From Mesostigma viride (lineage: Eukaryota > Streptophyta > Mesostigmatophyceae > Mesostigmatales > Mesostigmataceae): a stretch of DNA of 20,542 bases. Location: assembly GCA_009746045.1 (NCBI GenBank), contig RPFO01001832.1, forward strand, positions 1 through 20,542, in the 5' to 3' direction. The number at the start of each line of letters is the position of its first letter. Position 1 is the stretch's first letter. The notes beneath the pieces are model-generated. The model ran no database searches. It was not told the origin of the DNA and saw only the letters and a list, made by a program, of their open reading frames with translations. A program made the translations under genes and the position numbers. Shown in pieces: positions 8,214-17,988 of this stretch.

Positions 8214-8582
8214 ATGATACAAGCTCAATCTTATCTTAATGTAGCAGATAATAGTGGCGCTAAAAAAATAATGTGTATTCGTGTATTAGGTGGCAGTCAA
8301 CGTAAATATGCTGCTATTGGTGATGTTATTATTGGTGTAGTAAAAGATTCTGTTCCGAATATGTCATTAAAAAAATCAGAAGTAGTAAGAGCTGTAGTTG
8401 TACGCACTTGTAAAGGGATTCGAAGAGAAAATGGTATGACTATAAGATTTGATGATAATGCTGCTGTTGTAATTAACAAAGATGGCAATCCTAAAGGCAC
8501 CAGAGTTTTTGGCCCTGTCGCTAGAGAATTAAGAGATCGTAATTTTACAAAAATTGTTTCTCTTGCACCAGAAGTGTTATAA
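8214..8582 (+). CDS. rpl14: Ribosomal protein uL14 (L14), left-arm copy
   Basis: A 122-residue beta-barrel protein at the subunit interface; standard length. N-terminus [27 protein letters not shown] and the signature [14 protein letters not shown] with [16 protein letters not shown] are intact, and the C-terminus [23 protein letters not shown] is complete. There is no Shine-Dalgarno; a stem-loop precedes the start. It opens the spc-type half of the cluster. rpl24, the bacterial neighbour, is missing, and rpl5 follows after 86 nt. Confidence 0.97.
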   Translation: MIQAQSYLNVADNSGAKKIMCIRVLGGSQRKYAAIGDVIIGVVKDSVPNMSLKKSEVVRAVVVRTCKGIRRENGMTIRFDDNAAVVINKDGNPKGTRVFGPVARELRDRNFTKIVSLAPEVL

Positions 8583-8668
8583 AACATAATTTTAAAATGC
8601 ATTATTAATGTTGTTCATGACTTTCTGAATTTTTGTATAAAATTCTAATAGAAAATTAAATACTTATT

Positions 8669-9223
8669 ATGGTACAAAGATTAAAAACATTGTATTTAGA
8701 ATCTGCAGTTCTAAAACTACAAGAAACTTTTGGATATAAAAATCCGCATCAAATACCACGTATCAAAAAAATTGTTATTAATTGTGGTTTAAGTGAAGCA
8801 TCTCAAAATTCGAAATCATTAGAATCAGCTATGAAAGAATTGTCTATTATTGCTGGGCAAAAAGGTGTAATTACACGTGCTAAAAAAGCTATTGCTGGTT
8901 TTAAAATACGAGAAGGTTTACCGATTGGTATTTGTATCACATTAAGAGGTGATTCTATGTATGCTTTCTTAGATCGTTTAATTAATTTAGCTTTGCCTAG
9001 AATACGAGATTTTCAAGGTGTGAGTTCTAAAAGTTTTGATGGTCACGGAAATTATAATTTAGGCTTAAAAGAACAACTTATGTTTCCTGAAATAGATTAT
9101 GATCAAATTGACAAAATAAGAGGAATGGATATTTGTATAGTAACCAATGCGAAAACAGATTCTGAAGGTTTTTATCTTTTAGAAGTCTTAGGCATGCCTT
9201 TTAAAGAAAAATTTGCGAATTAA
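8669..9223 (+). CDS. rpl5: Ribosomal protein uL5 (L5), left-arm copy
   Basis: A 184-residue protein that binds 5S rRNA and touches P-site tRNA. Contains the L5 signature [18 protein letters not shown] and the C-terminal [22 protein letters not shown]. Land-plant plastids have lost rpl5, while it is kept in many algae, so its presence argues for an alga. In bacteria rps14 lies between rpl5 and rps8; here rps8 follows directly after 31 nt. Confidence 0.97.
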   Translation: MVQRLKTLYLESAVLKLQETFGYKNPHQIPRIKKIVINCGLSEASQNSKSLESAMKELSIIAGQKGVITRAKKAIAGFKIREGLPIGICITLRGDSMYAFLDRLINLALPRIRDFQGVSSKSFDGHGNYNLGLKEQLMFPEIDYDQIDKIRGMDICIVTNAKTDSEGFYLLEVLGMPFKEKFAN

Positions 9224-9254
9224 CTATTTTATTATTGAAAAAAAAGGAGTTCGA

Positions 9255-9656
9255 ATGGTCAATGATACAATCGCAGATATGATTACTCGTATACGCAATG
9301 CAAATTTAATTACACAAAAACAAGTTGCAGTTATAGCAAGTAATACTAATAAAGGTATTGCACAGTGTTTGCTAAAAGAAGGTTTTATAGAAAGTATTGA
9401 ATATAATACAAATTCATCTAATAACCCTGAGTTAATTCTTTCTTTAAAATACCAAGGCAAGAAACGTAAACCATATATTACAGCGCTTCAACGTGTTAGT
9501 AAATCTGGTCTTAGAGTCTATACAAGTTATAAAGATATTCCAAAAGTTTTAGGGGGAATTGGAATTGCTATTCTTTCCACATCTCAAGGCATTTTGACAG
9601 ATAAACAAGCTCGTATGCAAAAAATTGGTGGAGAAATTCTTTGTTATATTTGGTAA
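9255..9656 (+). CDS. rps8: Ribosomal protein uS8 (S8), left-arm copy
   Basis: A 133-residue small-subunit protein binding the central domain of 16S r[19 protein letters not shown] and the C-terminal [26 protein letters not shown] are the family signatures. An in-frame ATG at 9213 would add 14 residues and overlap rpl5. The ATG at 9255 is preferred because it gives the family N-terminus and has AAGGAG (9244-9249) 5 nt upstream. The stop codon forms part of a strong inverted repeat. Confidence 0.97.
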   Translation: MVNDTIADMITRIRNANLITQKQVAVIASNTNKGIAQCLLKEGFIESIEYNTNSSNNPELILSLKYQGKKRKPYITALQRVSKSGLRVYTSYKDIPKVLGGIGIAILSTSQGILTDKQARMQKIGGEILCYIW

Positions 9657-9716
9657 AAGAAGAAAAATATTTTTTTATCCTATGTTTTATATACAAAAAT
9701 AATTTTTCTTCTTTTA
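9654..9716 (+). terminator. Inverted repeat starting at the rps8 stop codon
   Basis: TAAAAGAAGAAAAAT (9654-9668) is the exact reverse complement of ATTTTTCTTCTTTTA (9702-9716): a 15-bp stem around a 33-nt AT loop, beginning at the stop codon itself. No T-run follows. Likely an mRNA end or processing structure within a 227-nt spacer before infA. Right-arm copy at 10849-10911. Confidence 0.5.
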
Positions 9717-9883
9717 TATAAATACCGTATTTCAAAAATACTATTTGTGTTATATCTTTTCTTGGTCAATGATCAAAGGAAAATAATTCCTCATAAAGAT
9801 GGAATAAATATTTTTTTATATAAACAATTTATAATTTTTACAATTCATTAATAATGGAGCAACTAAACTGATAAGGAGAAATT

Positions 9884-10108
9884 TTGGAAAGACAAAACCT
9901 CATTGAGATGGAAGGAGTAATTACAGAATCTTTGCCAAATGCAATGTTCCGTGTGCATTTAGATAACGGATTTAATGTATTAGCTCATATTTCTGGTAAA
10001 ATTCGTCGTAATTATATTCGAATTTTGCCAGGAGACAGAGTTAAAATAGAATTGACTCCTTATGATTTAACAAAAGGAAGAATTACATATCGTTTACGTA
10101 AGCGTTAA
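9884..10108 (+). CDS. infA: Translation initiation factor IF-1, TTG start, left-arm copy
   Basis: IF-1 binds the ribosomal A site during initiation. One OB-fold of 74 residues, with [58 protein letters not shown]. The family N-terminus begins at a TTG codon with AAGGAG (9873-9878) 5 nt upstream. The first in-frame ATG of the body is residue 9 and would cut into the fold. A five-codon ATG frame, MEQLN (9854-9871), ends just before the Shine-Dalgarno in the same frame. In this arm the gene has lost its normal downstream partner rpl36, because the palindrome turns 20 nt after the stop. Confidence 0.93.
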   Translation: MERQNLIEMEGVITESLPNAMFRVHLDNGFNVLAHISGKIRRNYIRILPGDRVKIELTPYDLTKGRITYRLRKR

Positions 10109-10142
10109 TACAATTGATATTCTTTCTTATTTGTTTTGCCAT
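10083..10142 (-). pseudogene. rps11: Truncated 5' end of rps11 fused to antisense infA tail
   Basis: An ATG 106 nt downstream of rpl36 reads M A K Q I R K, the start expected of a plastid ribosomal protein S11 and at the position where rps11 normally lies. After about codon 7 the sequence becomes the left-arm infA 3' flank and antisense infA, and the frame stops after 19 residues (TAA at 10085-10083). The fold-back junction thus lies within rps11. Assignment rests on position plus seven residues. Confidence 0.7.
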
Positions 10143-10436
10143 ATTTGTTTTATATAATTATTCAGAAGAAATTCAATAAAATGATTATTTAGTCTATAGA
10201 TATCTTTTGGCAGAAAATAAACAATAACTAGTAAAAAATAATAATAATTTATCCTTGACGTTGTTTATGTTTTGGGTTATTAGAACAAATGACCATTACT
10301 GTTCCTCGTCTTTTAATTAGACGACAATTTTCACAAATTTTACGAACTGATGCACGAACTTTCATATATTTTTTTAGATTTTATACATTCTCTCTGAGCA
10401 TACGATAGCATTAGACTTAATAAGTAGTCAAGTAGA
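10129..10436. other. 308-bp single-copy centre of the palindrome
   Basis: The only sequence between the arms. It is the native downstream flank of the right-arm infA: 71 nt of spacer, rpl36, a 106-nt spacer, then the start of rps11. Continuity with the minus strand is natural; the join at 10128/10129 is the abnormal one. Confidence 0.9.
10249..10365 (-). CDS. rpl36: Ribosomal protein bL36 (L36), single copy
   Basis: A 38-residue basic zinc-ribbon protein of the large subunit, starting [14 protein letters not shown] and ending [11 protein letters not shown]. Cys11 and Cys14 with Cys27 and His33 form the C-X2-C...C...H zinc site. Standard plastid length is 37-38. It is too short to stand out among open frames, but unmistakable. 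It lies 91 nt downstream of the right-arm infA on the same strand, giving the canonical infA-rpl36-rps11 order, and has no partner copy in the left arm. Confidence 0.97.
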   Translation of the reverse strand: MKVRASVRKICENCRLIKRRGTVMVICSNNPKHKQRQG

Positions 10437-10456
10437 AAGAAAGAATATCAATTGTA

Positions 10457-10681
10457 TTAACGCTTACGTAAACGATATGTAATTCTTCCTTTTGTTAAAT
10501 CATAAGGAGTCAATTCTATTTTAACTCTGTCTCCTGGCAAAATTCGAATATAATTACGACGAATTTTACCAGAAATATGAGCTAATACATTAAATCCGTT
10601 ATCTAAATGCACACGGAACATTGCATTTGGCAAAGATTCTGTAATTACTCCTTCCATCTCAATGAGGTTTTGTCTTTCCAA
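10457..10681 (-). CDS. infA: Translation initiation factor IF-1, right-arm copy
   Basis: Identical to the left-arm infA, with the same TTG start (10681-10679). This copy keeps the canonical order: rps8 upstream and rpl36 91 nt downstream, so it represents the native context. Confidence 0.93.
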   Translation of the reverse strand: MERQNLIEMEGVITESLPNAMFRVHLDNGFNVLAHISGKIRRNYIRILPGDRVKIELTPYDLTKGRITYRLRKR

Positions 10682-10908
10682 AATTTCTCCTTATCAGTTT
10701 AGTTGCTCCATTATTAATGAATTGTAAAAATTATAAATTGTTTATATAAAAAAATATTTATTCCATCTTTATGAGGAATTATTTTCCTTTGATCATTGAC
10801 CAAGAAAAGATATAACACAAATAGTATTTTTGAAATACGGTATTTATATAAAAGAAGAAAAATTATTTTTGTATATAAAACATAGGATAAAAAAATATTT
10901 TTCTTCTT

Positions 10909-11310
10909 TTACCAAATATAACAAAGAATTTCTCCACCAATTTTTTGCATACGAGCTTGTTTATCTGTCAAAATGCCTTGAGATGTGGAAAGAATAGCAA
11001 TTCCAATTCCCCCTAAAACTTTTGGAATATCTTTATAACTTGTATAGACTCTAAGACCAGATTTACTAACACGTTGAAGCGCTGTAATATATGGTTTACG
11101 TTTCTTGCCTTGGTATTTTAAAGAAAGAATTAACTCAGGGTTATTAGATGAATTTGTATTATATTCAATACTTTCTATAAAACCTTCTTTTAGCAAACAC
11201 TGTGCAATACCTTTATTAGTATTACTTGCTATAACTGCAACTTGTTTTTGTGTAATTAAATTTGCATTGCGTATACGAGTAATCATATCTGCGATTGTAT
11301 CATTGACCAT
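10909..11310 (-). CDS. rps8: Ribosomal protein uS8 (S8), right-arm copy
   Basis: Identical to the left-arm rps8; same ATG choice (11310) with AAGGAG 5 nt upstream. The stop codon again opens the 15-bp inverted repeat at 10849-10911. Confidence 0.97.
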   Translation of the reverse strand: MVNDTIADMITRIRNANLITQKQVAVIASNTNKGIAQCLLKEGFIESIEYNTNSSNNPELILSLKYQGKKRKPYITALQRVSKSGLRVYTSYKDIPKVLGGIGIAILSTSQGILTDKQARMQKIGGEILCYIW

Positions 11311-11341
11311 TCGAACTCCTTTTTTTTCAATAATAAAATAG

Positions 11342-11896
11342 TTAATTCGCAAATTTTTCTTTAAAAGGCATGCCTAAGACTTCTAAAAGATAAAAACCTT
11401 CAGAATCTGTTTTCGCATTGGTTACTATACAAATATCCATTCCTCTTATTTTGTCAATTTGATCATAATCTATTTCAGGAAACATAAGTTGTTCTTTTAA
11501 GCCTAAATTATAATTTCCGTGACCATCAAAACTTTTAGAACTCACACCTTGAAAATCTCGTATTCTAGGCAAAGCTAAATTAATTAAACGATCTAAGAAA
11601 GCATACATAGAATCACCTCTTAATGTGATACAAATACCAATCGGTAAACCTTCTCGTATTTTAAAACCAGCAATAGCTTTTTTAGCACGTGTAATTACAC
11701 CTTTTTGCCCAGCAATAATAGACAATTCTTTCATAGCTGATTCTAATGATTTCGAATTTTGAGATGCTTCACTTAAACCACAATTAATAACAATTTTTTT
11801 GATACGTGGTATTTGATGCGGATTTTTATATCCAAAAGTTTCTTGTAGTTTTAGAACTGCAGATTCTAAATACAATGTTTTTAATCTTTGTACCAT
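11342..11896 (-). CDS. rpl5: Ribosomal protein uL5 (L5), right-arm copy
   Basis: Identical to the left-arm rpl5 (184 residues, 5S rRNA binding). Lies 31 nt upstream of the rps8 start. Confidence 0.97.
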   Translation of the reverse strand: MVQRLKTLYLESAVLKLQETFGYKNPHQIPRIKKIVINCGLSEASQNSKSLESAMKELSIIAGQKGVITRAKKAIAGFKIREGLPIGICITLRGDSMYAFLDRLINLALPRIRDFQGVSSKSFDGHGNYNLGLKEQLMFPEIDYDQIDKIRGMDICIVTNAKTDSEGFYLLEVLGMPFKEKFAN

Positions 11897-11982
11897 AATA
11901 AGTATTTAATTTTCTATTAGAATTTTATACAAAAATTCAGAAAGTCATGAACAACATTAATAATGCATTTTAAAATTATGTT

Positions 11983-12351
11983 TTATAACACTTCTGGTGC
12001 AAGAGAAACAATTTTTGTAAAATTACGATCTCTTAATTCTCTAGCGACAGGGCCAAAAACTCTGGTGCCTTTAGGATTGCCATCTTTGTTAATTACAACA
12101 GCAGCATTATCATCAAATCTTATAGTCATACCATTTTCTCTTCGAATCCCTTTACAAGTGCGTACAACTACAGCTCTTACTACTTCTGATTTTTTTAATG
12201 ACATATTCGGAACAGAATCTTTTACTACACCAATAATAACATCACCAATAGCAGCATATTTACGTTGACTGCCACCTAATACACGAATACACATTATTTT
12301 TTTAGCGCCACTATTATCTGCTACATTAAGATAAGATTGAGCTTGTATCAT
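11983..12351 (-). CDS. rpl14: Ribosomal protein uL14 (L14), right-arm copy
   Basis: Identical to the left-arm rpl14 (122 residues). The leader stem-loop is at 12383-12422 and the weak rpl16 terminator-like stem at 12472-12494. Confidence 0.97.
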   Translation of the reverse strand: MIQAQSYLNVADNSGAKKIMCIRVLGGSQRKYAAIGDVIIGVVKDSVPNMSLKKSEVVRAVVVRTCKGIRRENGMTIRFDDNAAVVINKDGNPKGTRVFGPVARELRDRNFTKIVSLAPEVL

Positions 12352-12610
12352 AAAATTTTTAAATATTAAAGATCAAAATAAACTCTTGTCCGATGGCATT
12401 GAAAATGTTATCAGGACAAGAGAAAATATGTTGTATTTCATAAATTTTCAAACTATATCGCTTTAGCTTTCAAAAAAAATGTTTGAAAAACATTGCAAAT
12501 AATCAAAATATAGCTATTTATAAAATAAATCTTTATTTTATATTCACAAAATTTATATATAAACAAAGATTTATAATAAAAAGAAAAAATATATCAATAA
12601 CAACAATGAA

Positions 12611-13021
12611 TTAAACATCACGCACTACAAATTGAGTTTTTACTGGCATTTTGAATCCAGCGACTCGCATAGCACTACGTGCAATTTCTGGAGTTACACC
12701 TTTCATTTCATATAATATGGTACCAGGTTTTACTACAGCAACCCAATATTCAGGAGATCCTTTTCCAGAACCCATACGGGTTTCTGCTGGGCGAATAGTT
12801 ACAGGTTTATCAGGAAAAACACGAATCCATAATTGACCGCCACGACGTGTATATCTAGTCATAGCACGTCTGCCAGCTTCAATTTGACGTGAAGTAAGCC
12901 ACCCTGGTTCTAATGTTTTTAATCCAAAATCACCAAAAGACACTTTATTGCCTCGAGTAGCAACGCCTCTCATTTTCCCTCTGTGATGTCGTCTAAATTT
13001 AGTTCTTTTTGGGCTTAACAT
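12611..13021 (-). CDS. rpl16: Ribosomal protein uL16 (L16), right-arm copy
   Basis: Identical to the left-arm rpl16 (136 residues, no intron). Separated from rpl14 by the same 259-nt structured spacer. Confidence 0.97.
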   Translation of the reverse strand: MLSPKRTKFRRHHRGKMRGVATRGNKVSFGDFGLKTLEPGWLTSRQIEAGRRAMTRYTRRGGQLWIRVFPDKPVTIRPAETRMGSGKGSPEYWVAVVKPGTILYEMKGVTPEIARSAMRVAGFKMPVKTQFVVRDV

Positions 13022-13102
13022 AATCTTAATCTCTTTAATCTAAATACACATAATTGCCAAAAAAGTAAATAATGAGAAATGGAAAAAATATCTATTTATT
13101 AA

Positions 13103-13744
13103 TTAATTAATAGATATTTTTTCACCTTTAAATATCCAAACTTTGATACCAATAATGCCATAAATAGTTTTTGCTTGGCAATGACTATAATCAATATCTG
13201 CACGCAGAGTTTGTAAAGGCACTCTACCTTCACGTACCCATTCACTTCTAGCAATTTCAGCGCCATTTAATCTGCCAGCAACTTGAATTTTAATTCCTTG
13301 TACGCCTGCTCTTTTAGCTCGTTGAACTGCTTGTCTGATAGCACGTCGGAAAGGTTTTCTTTCTTGAAGTCTTTGTGCAATAAATTCTCCAATAAGAGTA
13401 GATTCTAAATCAGGTTCTTGAAGATAAGTGATTGTGATTCTAAACTTTCGTTTATTTCTTAATTTATCTTGTAAATCTCTGATTAAATTTTCAATTCCCT
13501 TTCCTGTACGTCCAACAACAAGTCCAGGACGAGCTGTATATATTTCAATCTCCACTTGATCTGCTTTACGTTGAATATCAATTCGTGCAACACCAGCATT
13601 AGCTAATTTTGCATTTAAATATTTACGTATATAATTATCTTCTTCTACTAAAAACTTATATTCAGAAGGTTTTGCAAACCAATGGGCACGATGTTCTTGT
13701 GTAACTCCAAGCCGAAACCCAAGAGGATGAATCTTTTGTCCCAT
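13103..13744 (-). CDS. rps3: Ribosomal protein uS3 (S3), right-arm copy
   Basis: Identical to the left-arm rps3 (213 residues, KH loop GRTG). The stop-codon hairpin is at 13082-13123. Confidence 0.97.
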   Translation of the reverse strand: MGQKIHPLGFRLGVTQEHRAHWFAKPSEYKFLVEEDNYIRKYLNAKLANAGVARIDIQRKADQVEIEIYTARPGLVVGRTGKGIENLIRDLQDKLRNKRKFRITITYLQEPDLESTLIGEFIAQRLQERKPFRRAIRQAVQRAKRAGVQGIKIQVAGRLNGAEIARSEWVREGRVPLQTLRADIDYSHCQAKTIYGIIGIKVWIFKGEKISIN

Positions 13745-13790
13745 GTTCTTTTATCCTGTGTAAAATATATCACTAAGAAAATTATTCAAT

Positions 13791-14150
13791 TTATTTAATA
13801 CTTTGAACAGTAATACTAATTTGACATGTTGGTTTACGAATAGGAAAACCTCTTCCCTGTGCTCTTGGTCTAAATCTTTTTAATATAGGTCCTTTATCTA
13901 CTTTTGCTTCACTGATAGATAAACTAGCTTTAGTAAGACCTAAATTATTTTTTGCATTAGCTGCTGCTGAATACAATACTTTAGATATAGGTTCACATGC
14001 TCTATAAGGCATAAACTGTAATATCATTAAAGCTTCTTCATAGGAACGACCACGAATTTGGTCTAATACTCTACGTACTTTTTGAGGAGACATAAATACT
14101 CCTCTTGCTACTGCTTTCACTTTAAGATCCGCATCTCTAGTCATATTCAT
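13791..14150 (-). CDS. rpl22: Ribosomal protein uL22 (L22), right-arm copy
   Basis: Identical to the left-arm rpl22 (119 residues), 20 nt after the rps19 stop. Confidence 0.95.
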   Translation of the reverse strand: MNMTRDADLKVKAVARGVFMSPQKVRRVLDQIRGRSYEEALMILQFMPYRACEPISKVLYSAAANAKNNLGLTKASLSISEAKVDKGPILKRFRPRAQGRGFPIRKPTCQISITVQSIK

Positions 14151-14170
14151 TAAAAATTTTTCTCCTATCC

Positions 14171-14452
14171 TTAAGGACGACGAGATTTTTTATCACTTTT
14201 TGTATGCCCACGGAAAGTTCGAGTGGGTGAAAATTCACCCAATTTATGACCTACCATTTGATCTGTTATAAAAATTGGTAAATGTTCACGTCCATTATGA
14301 ACGGCTATAGTATGCCCAATCATAATCGGCAGAATAGTAGATCCTCGAGACCAAGTTGTAATAACTTTTTTTTCTTTTTTGACATTGAGAAACTCAATTT
14401 TTTTTAAAAGATGATCGGCAACAAAAGGGCCCTTTTTTAGAGAACGTGCCAT
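14171..14452 (-). CDS. rps19: Ribosomal protein uS19 (S19), right-arm copy
   Basis: Identical to the left-arm rps19 (93 residues). Confidence 0.97.
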   Translation of the reverse strand: MARSLKKGPFVADHLLKKIEFLNVKKEKKVITTWSRGSTILPIMIGHTIAVHNGREHLPIFITDQMVGHKLGEFSPTRTFRGHTKSDKKSRRP

Positions 14453-14528
14453 TATAAACTATCCTTTTGATTAATCAATCTATTATTTATATTATTGTTT
14501 TATTGCAATTAATAGAAAAAATGAAGAA

Positions 14529-15359
14529 TTAAGCAGATTTACGACGTCGAATGATAAGAACATCACTATATTTTTTACGTTTTCTAGTTTTTGCTCCTAA
14601 AGCGGTTTTTCCCCACGGAGAAACTGGTTTAGGTCTTCCAATAGGAGATCTTCCTTCACCACCACCATGAGGGTGATCGACAGGATTCATTACAACGCCT
14701 CTTACTACTGGTCTTTTACCTAACCAACGTGTTCTACCTGCTTTCCCAATGGTAATGTTATTAGCATCAACATTTCCTACTTGTCCTATTGTTGCCCAAC
14801 ATTCCTTAAGAATTAATCTTACTTCGCCAGAAGGTAATCTGACTGTCACAAATTTTCCCTCTTTTGCAATCAATTGAGCAACCGCGCCTGCTGCACGTGC
14901 GAGTTGACCACCTTGTCCTGGAGACAATTCTATATTATGTATCCCAGTTCCAAGAGGAATTTTATTTAATGGTAAAGAATTCCCTACAGATAAAGGTGCT
15001 TCTACAGAAGATACAATTTCCTTGCCTACAGATAAACCGCGAGGGTGAATGATATATCTTTTGATTCCATTTTTATAGTATAAAAGAGCAATCCTGCAAT
15101 TTCTATTAGGATCATATTCAATACTTGCAACTGTAGCAGGAATATTTTTTTCTCTTGTAAAATCTATCAGACGACATAATCTCTTATGTCCTCCTCCTCT
15201 ATGTCTTATAGTAATAATACCTCTATTATTACGTCCTTTTGATCTATGTCTATGATAAGTTAATGATTTTTCTGGATTGGTTTTTGTTATATCATTAAAT
15301 TCTAAAACAGATCGATTGCGTGTACCTGGTGTATAAGCCTTGTATAAACGAATCCCCAT
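14529..15359 (-). CDS. rpl2: Ribosomal protein uL2 (L2), right-arm copy
   Basis: Identical to the left-arm rpl2 (276 residues, His229 in HPHGGGEG, no intron). Confidence 0.97.
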   Translation of the reverse strand: MGIRLYKAYTPGTRNRSVLEFNDITKTNPEKSLTYHRHRSKGRNNRGIITIRHRGGGHKRLCRLIDFTREKNIPATVASIEYDPNRNCRIALLYYKNGIKRYIIHPRGLSVGKEIVSSVEAPLSVGNSLPLNKIPLGTGIHNIELSPGQGGQLARAAGAVAQLIAKEGKFVTVRLPSGEVRLILKECWATIGQVGNVDANNITIGKAGRTRWLGKRPVVRGVVMNPVDHPHGGGEGRSPIGRPKPVSPWGKTALGAKTRKRKKYSDVLIIRRRKSA

Positions 15360-15389
15360 AGAAATAGGATAATAAAAATGCTACGATAA

Positions 15390-15668
15390 TTAAGTTTCTG
15401 GAAGTAATTTTATAGAGTCACCTGTTTTTAAAGTGACAATGACTCTTTTATAATTAGGACGGTATCCTTCAGATCTGCCAATACGTCTTTTTTTTCTTGG
15501 CGGTCTATGTGTATTCACTGAAAGCACTTTAACATTAAAAAAATCTTCTATTAAAGCTTTTATAGTAATTTTATTAGCTTTCGGATCCACATCAAAAGTA
15601 TATTGATTATTTTCCAATAGACGAGTGGCTTTTTCAGTAAGGACAGGATATTTTACAATATCAATCAT
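15390..15668 (-). CDS. rpl23: Ribosomal protein uL23 (L23), right-arm copy
   Basis: Identical to the left-arm rpl23 (92 residues). The operon promoter candidate is at 15802-15773 on the minus strand. Confidence 0.95.
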   Translation of the reverse strand: MIDIVKYPVLTEKATRLLENNQYTFDVDPKANKITIKALIEDFFNVKVLSVNTHRPPRKKRRIGRSEGYRPNYKRVIVTLKTGDSIKLLPET

Positions 15669-15772
15669 ACTATTTCTTACTTATAATTTTTGTGTGATGC
15701 GCCAATACAAAAACAGATTTTTTTATGCATCTATTAATATATATTTTTATAAGAATACATACAAAAATATAT

Positions 15773-15802
15773 ATTATTCATATTTGAATAAAATTCTGTC
15801 AA
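15773..15802 (-). promoter_or_regulatory. Candidate promoter of the rpl23-rpl36 operon, right arm
   Basis: Mirror of 4763-4792: TTGACA, 18 bp, AATAAT. This copy would drive the complete operon through rpl36. Confidence 0.65.
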
Positions 15803-15892
15803 AATATGACAAAACAATGCTTATTTTATCGAAAGATTCAAAATGTTTCTAGTACTAAATATAACTGAAACAGCCAAATTAATATATACAGA

Positions 15893-15965
15893 TGGAGTTA
15901 AGCGGGTTTGAACCGCTGACTTTCTCAATGCCATTGAGATACTCTTCCAACTGAGCTATAACCCC
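15893..15965 (-). tRNA. trnA-GGC: tRNA-Ala(GGC), right-arm copy
   Basis: Identical to 4600-4672; G3-U70 and anticodon GGC intact. Confidence 0.92.
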
Positions 15966-16211
15966 TTTAATAATTAAGATTATTATTAAATAAACAAAAA
16001 AATTTTTTTTTATATAGACATAATGATAACATTACTATATACACATTAAATTTCAAATTTATTACAAAAAGATTCTGGTTTTAAAAAACAGTACTACAAT
16101 TAATATAAGAACAATCTAATGTTTAGAGAGACAAAATATTAATAATTTTTCTCTCATTAATCAGAGCAATTTCTTTTTTTCATTTTAATTTTTACTATCT
16201 TAAACAAATCA

Positions 16212-16733
16212 ATGCCAAGGTCTCAAAAAAATGACAATTTTATAGATAAAACTTTTACTGTAGTTGCCGATATTATCTTAAAAGTTTTACCTACTACTGT
16301 ACGAGAAAAAGCAGCTTTTAGTTATTATAGAGATGGAATGTCAGCTCAAGCAGAAGGTGAATACGCAGAAGCTTTACAAAATTATTATGAGGCGATGAGA
16401 TTAGAAATAGATCCATATGACCGCAGTTATATTTTATATAATATTGGATTAATTCATACAAGTAATGGAGAGCATGGAAAAGCTTTAGAATATTATTATC
16501 AAGCAATTGAAAGAAATCCATCTCTTCCTCAAGCATTAAATAATATTGCAGTTATTTATCATTATCGAGGAGAACAAGCTATTGAAGAAGGTAACATAGC
16601 AACTTCAGAAATTCTTTTTAATCAAGCTGCTTCGTATTGGAAACAAGCAATACGATTAGCTCCTAATAGTTATATTGAAGCACAAAATTGGCTAAAAATA
16701 ACTGGACGTATAGAAGATAACATCAATTTATAA
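16212..16733 (+). CDS. ycf3: Photosystem I assembly protein Ycf3, right-arm copy
   Basis: Identical to the left-arm ycf3 (173 residues, three TPRs, no intron). The spacer to ssrA (16734-17241) contains the unassigned open frame at 16904-17056. Confidence 0.96.
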   Translation: MPRSQKNDNFIDKTFTVVADIILKVLPTTVREKAAFSYYRDGMSAQAEGEYAEALQNYYEAMRLEIDPYDRSYILYNIGLIHTSNGEHGKALEYYYQAIERNPSLPQALNNIAVIYHYRGEQAIEEGNIATSEILFNQAASYWKQAIRLAPNSYIEAQNWLKITGRIEDNINL

Positions 16734-17196
16734 ATATTCTTATGATAAGTTTATTTACTAATAAGAATGAATCATTATTTGATAAATAAATTGTAAATTA
16801 TTAAAAAAGATAATAAATGAAGACTGGACTGAAATATTAAAAAAAGTACAATGTAAAAAAAATATTTTTGCTTTGGACTGAAGACAATAAAAATGGAACA
16901 TAAGAAGTACAAAAGAAAGTGCTTCATCTAAAATTCAGTCAAGAAGAATTTGCCCTCTTAGATAAAACCCCTGAATCATTGAAACAGAATCGATCTGGTT
17001 TAATTGGAATTTCAATTTATACGTACTCTTCAAATTTGATTGGAAACAATAAATGATCTGAGGATTTTGTTCGAAAAAAAAATCACAAGGTGAATAATTT
17101 AGGGAAAAGCAAAAAATGTATACAATGTATAATTTTTAATAAAATGTAAATATAAGTGATAATATAACAGTATCAATGAATTTATAAAGTTTTTTA

Positions 17197-17226
17197 GTGT
17201 CAAATAAATTATGCTTTGTGTATAAT
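17197..17226 (+). promoter_or_regulatory. Candidate ssrA promoter, right arm
   Basis: GTGTCA (17197-17202), 18 bp, TATAAT (17221-17226), ending 15 nt before the tmRNA 5' end at 17242. Confidence 0.6.
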
Positions 17227-17241
17227 TAAAAACAAACAAAT

Positions 17242-17597
17242 GGGGTTGAAATGGTTTCGACGTTTTAGTATATATCTTCTTACAAGCAAGTCGAGAATGA
17301 ACCAATCTCGTAAACTTGAGTTCAATTGCAAATAAATGCTAACAATATTTTACCTTTTAATCGTAAGACAGCCGTAGCTGTTTAAAAGTTTTTTGATAAC
17401 TTCGAGCATTTTTGATTTGTTAAATACAATTGTTATAAAACAAATTAAATAATAGTTTTTGTTTCTTTACAAATAATGTAGAAATAATTTTTTTTAGCTT
17501 TTCAAGCTCCAGCTTTGTGGATTAGCAAAGCTAAACTTGTGAATACAAAGAAGAGATCAAACTAAAGCGGACGCGGGTTCAAAACCCGCCAGCTCCA
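17242..17597 (+). ncRNA. ssrA: Plastid tmRNA, right-arm copy
   Basis: Identical to the left-arm copy and easier to read on this strand. The long P2 helix that replaces the anticodon stem can be drawn: GTTTTAGT (17262-17269) with ACTAAAGC (17561-17568), and TCTTCTT (17275-17281) with AAGAAGA (17548-17554). The tag frame runs 17338-17385 (GCT to TAA). The 3' domain from 17569 holds the GCGGG-TTCAAAA-CCCGC T arm and the acceptor strand. The region after the tag (17386-17500) is very AT-rich, so pseudoknots PK2-PK4 seem reduced or absent, as in other plastid tmRNAs. Confidence 0.96.
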
Positions 17598-17705
17598 TAA
17601 GAAAAAACATATGGTATAAAAAGAAAAAATATTTTTTAATTTATTTATATAGAAAATAGTTATTTTCTATAAATAATATATAATAAAAAAGTAGTTCATA
17701 AAATA

Positions 17706-17792
17706 GCATCTATTGCCGAGAGGCCGAAGGCGGCGGACTCATAATCCGTTATCTCGAAAGAGACATCGCTGGTTCGAATCCAGCTGGATGCA
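17706..17792 (+). tRNA. trnI-CAU: tRNA-Ile(CAU), right-arm copy
   Basis: Identical to 2773-2859, including the long variable arm. It lies 108 nt downstream of ssrA on the same strand. Confidence 0.8.
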
Positions 17793-17927
17793 TTAATTAT
17801 ATTTTTACTCAATAAAAAGAACGTAAATATATTAAAATACTCAAACTAATTCAATGAATATTTTTTCTCGAATTTTTATTTATCAATATATATTCAATTT
17901 TTGTATTTACTAAAACAATAAAATATA

Positions 17928-17974
17928 AAAAAAAATGGAAATTTTTGCTATCAGCAAAAATTTCCATTTTTTTT
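17928..17974. terminator. Bidirectional rbcL 3' hairpin, right arm
   Basis: Mirror of 2591-2637: a 22-bp stem between convergent trnI and rbcL. Confidence 0.85.
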
Positions 17975-17988
17975 AGGTTACAAAAAAA

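Noticed and set aside
8297-8602. 101-codon frame opposite rpl14 (and mirror 11963-12268)
   Set aside because: Antisense shadow of a conserved gene, Ser/Thr-rich as expected from its reverse reading.
9213-9254. 14-residue N-terminal extension of rps8
   Set aside because: It would overlap rpl5, has no Shine-Dalgarno, and is not in the S8 family; the ATG at 9255 fits better.
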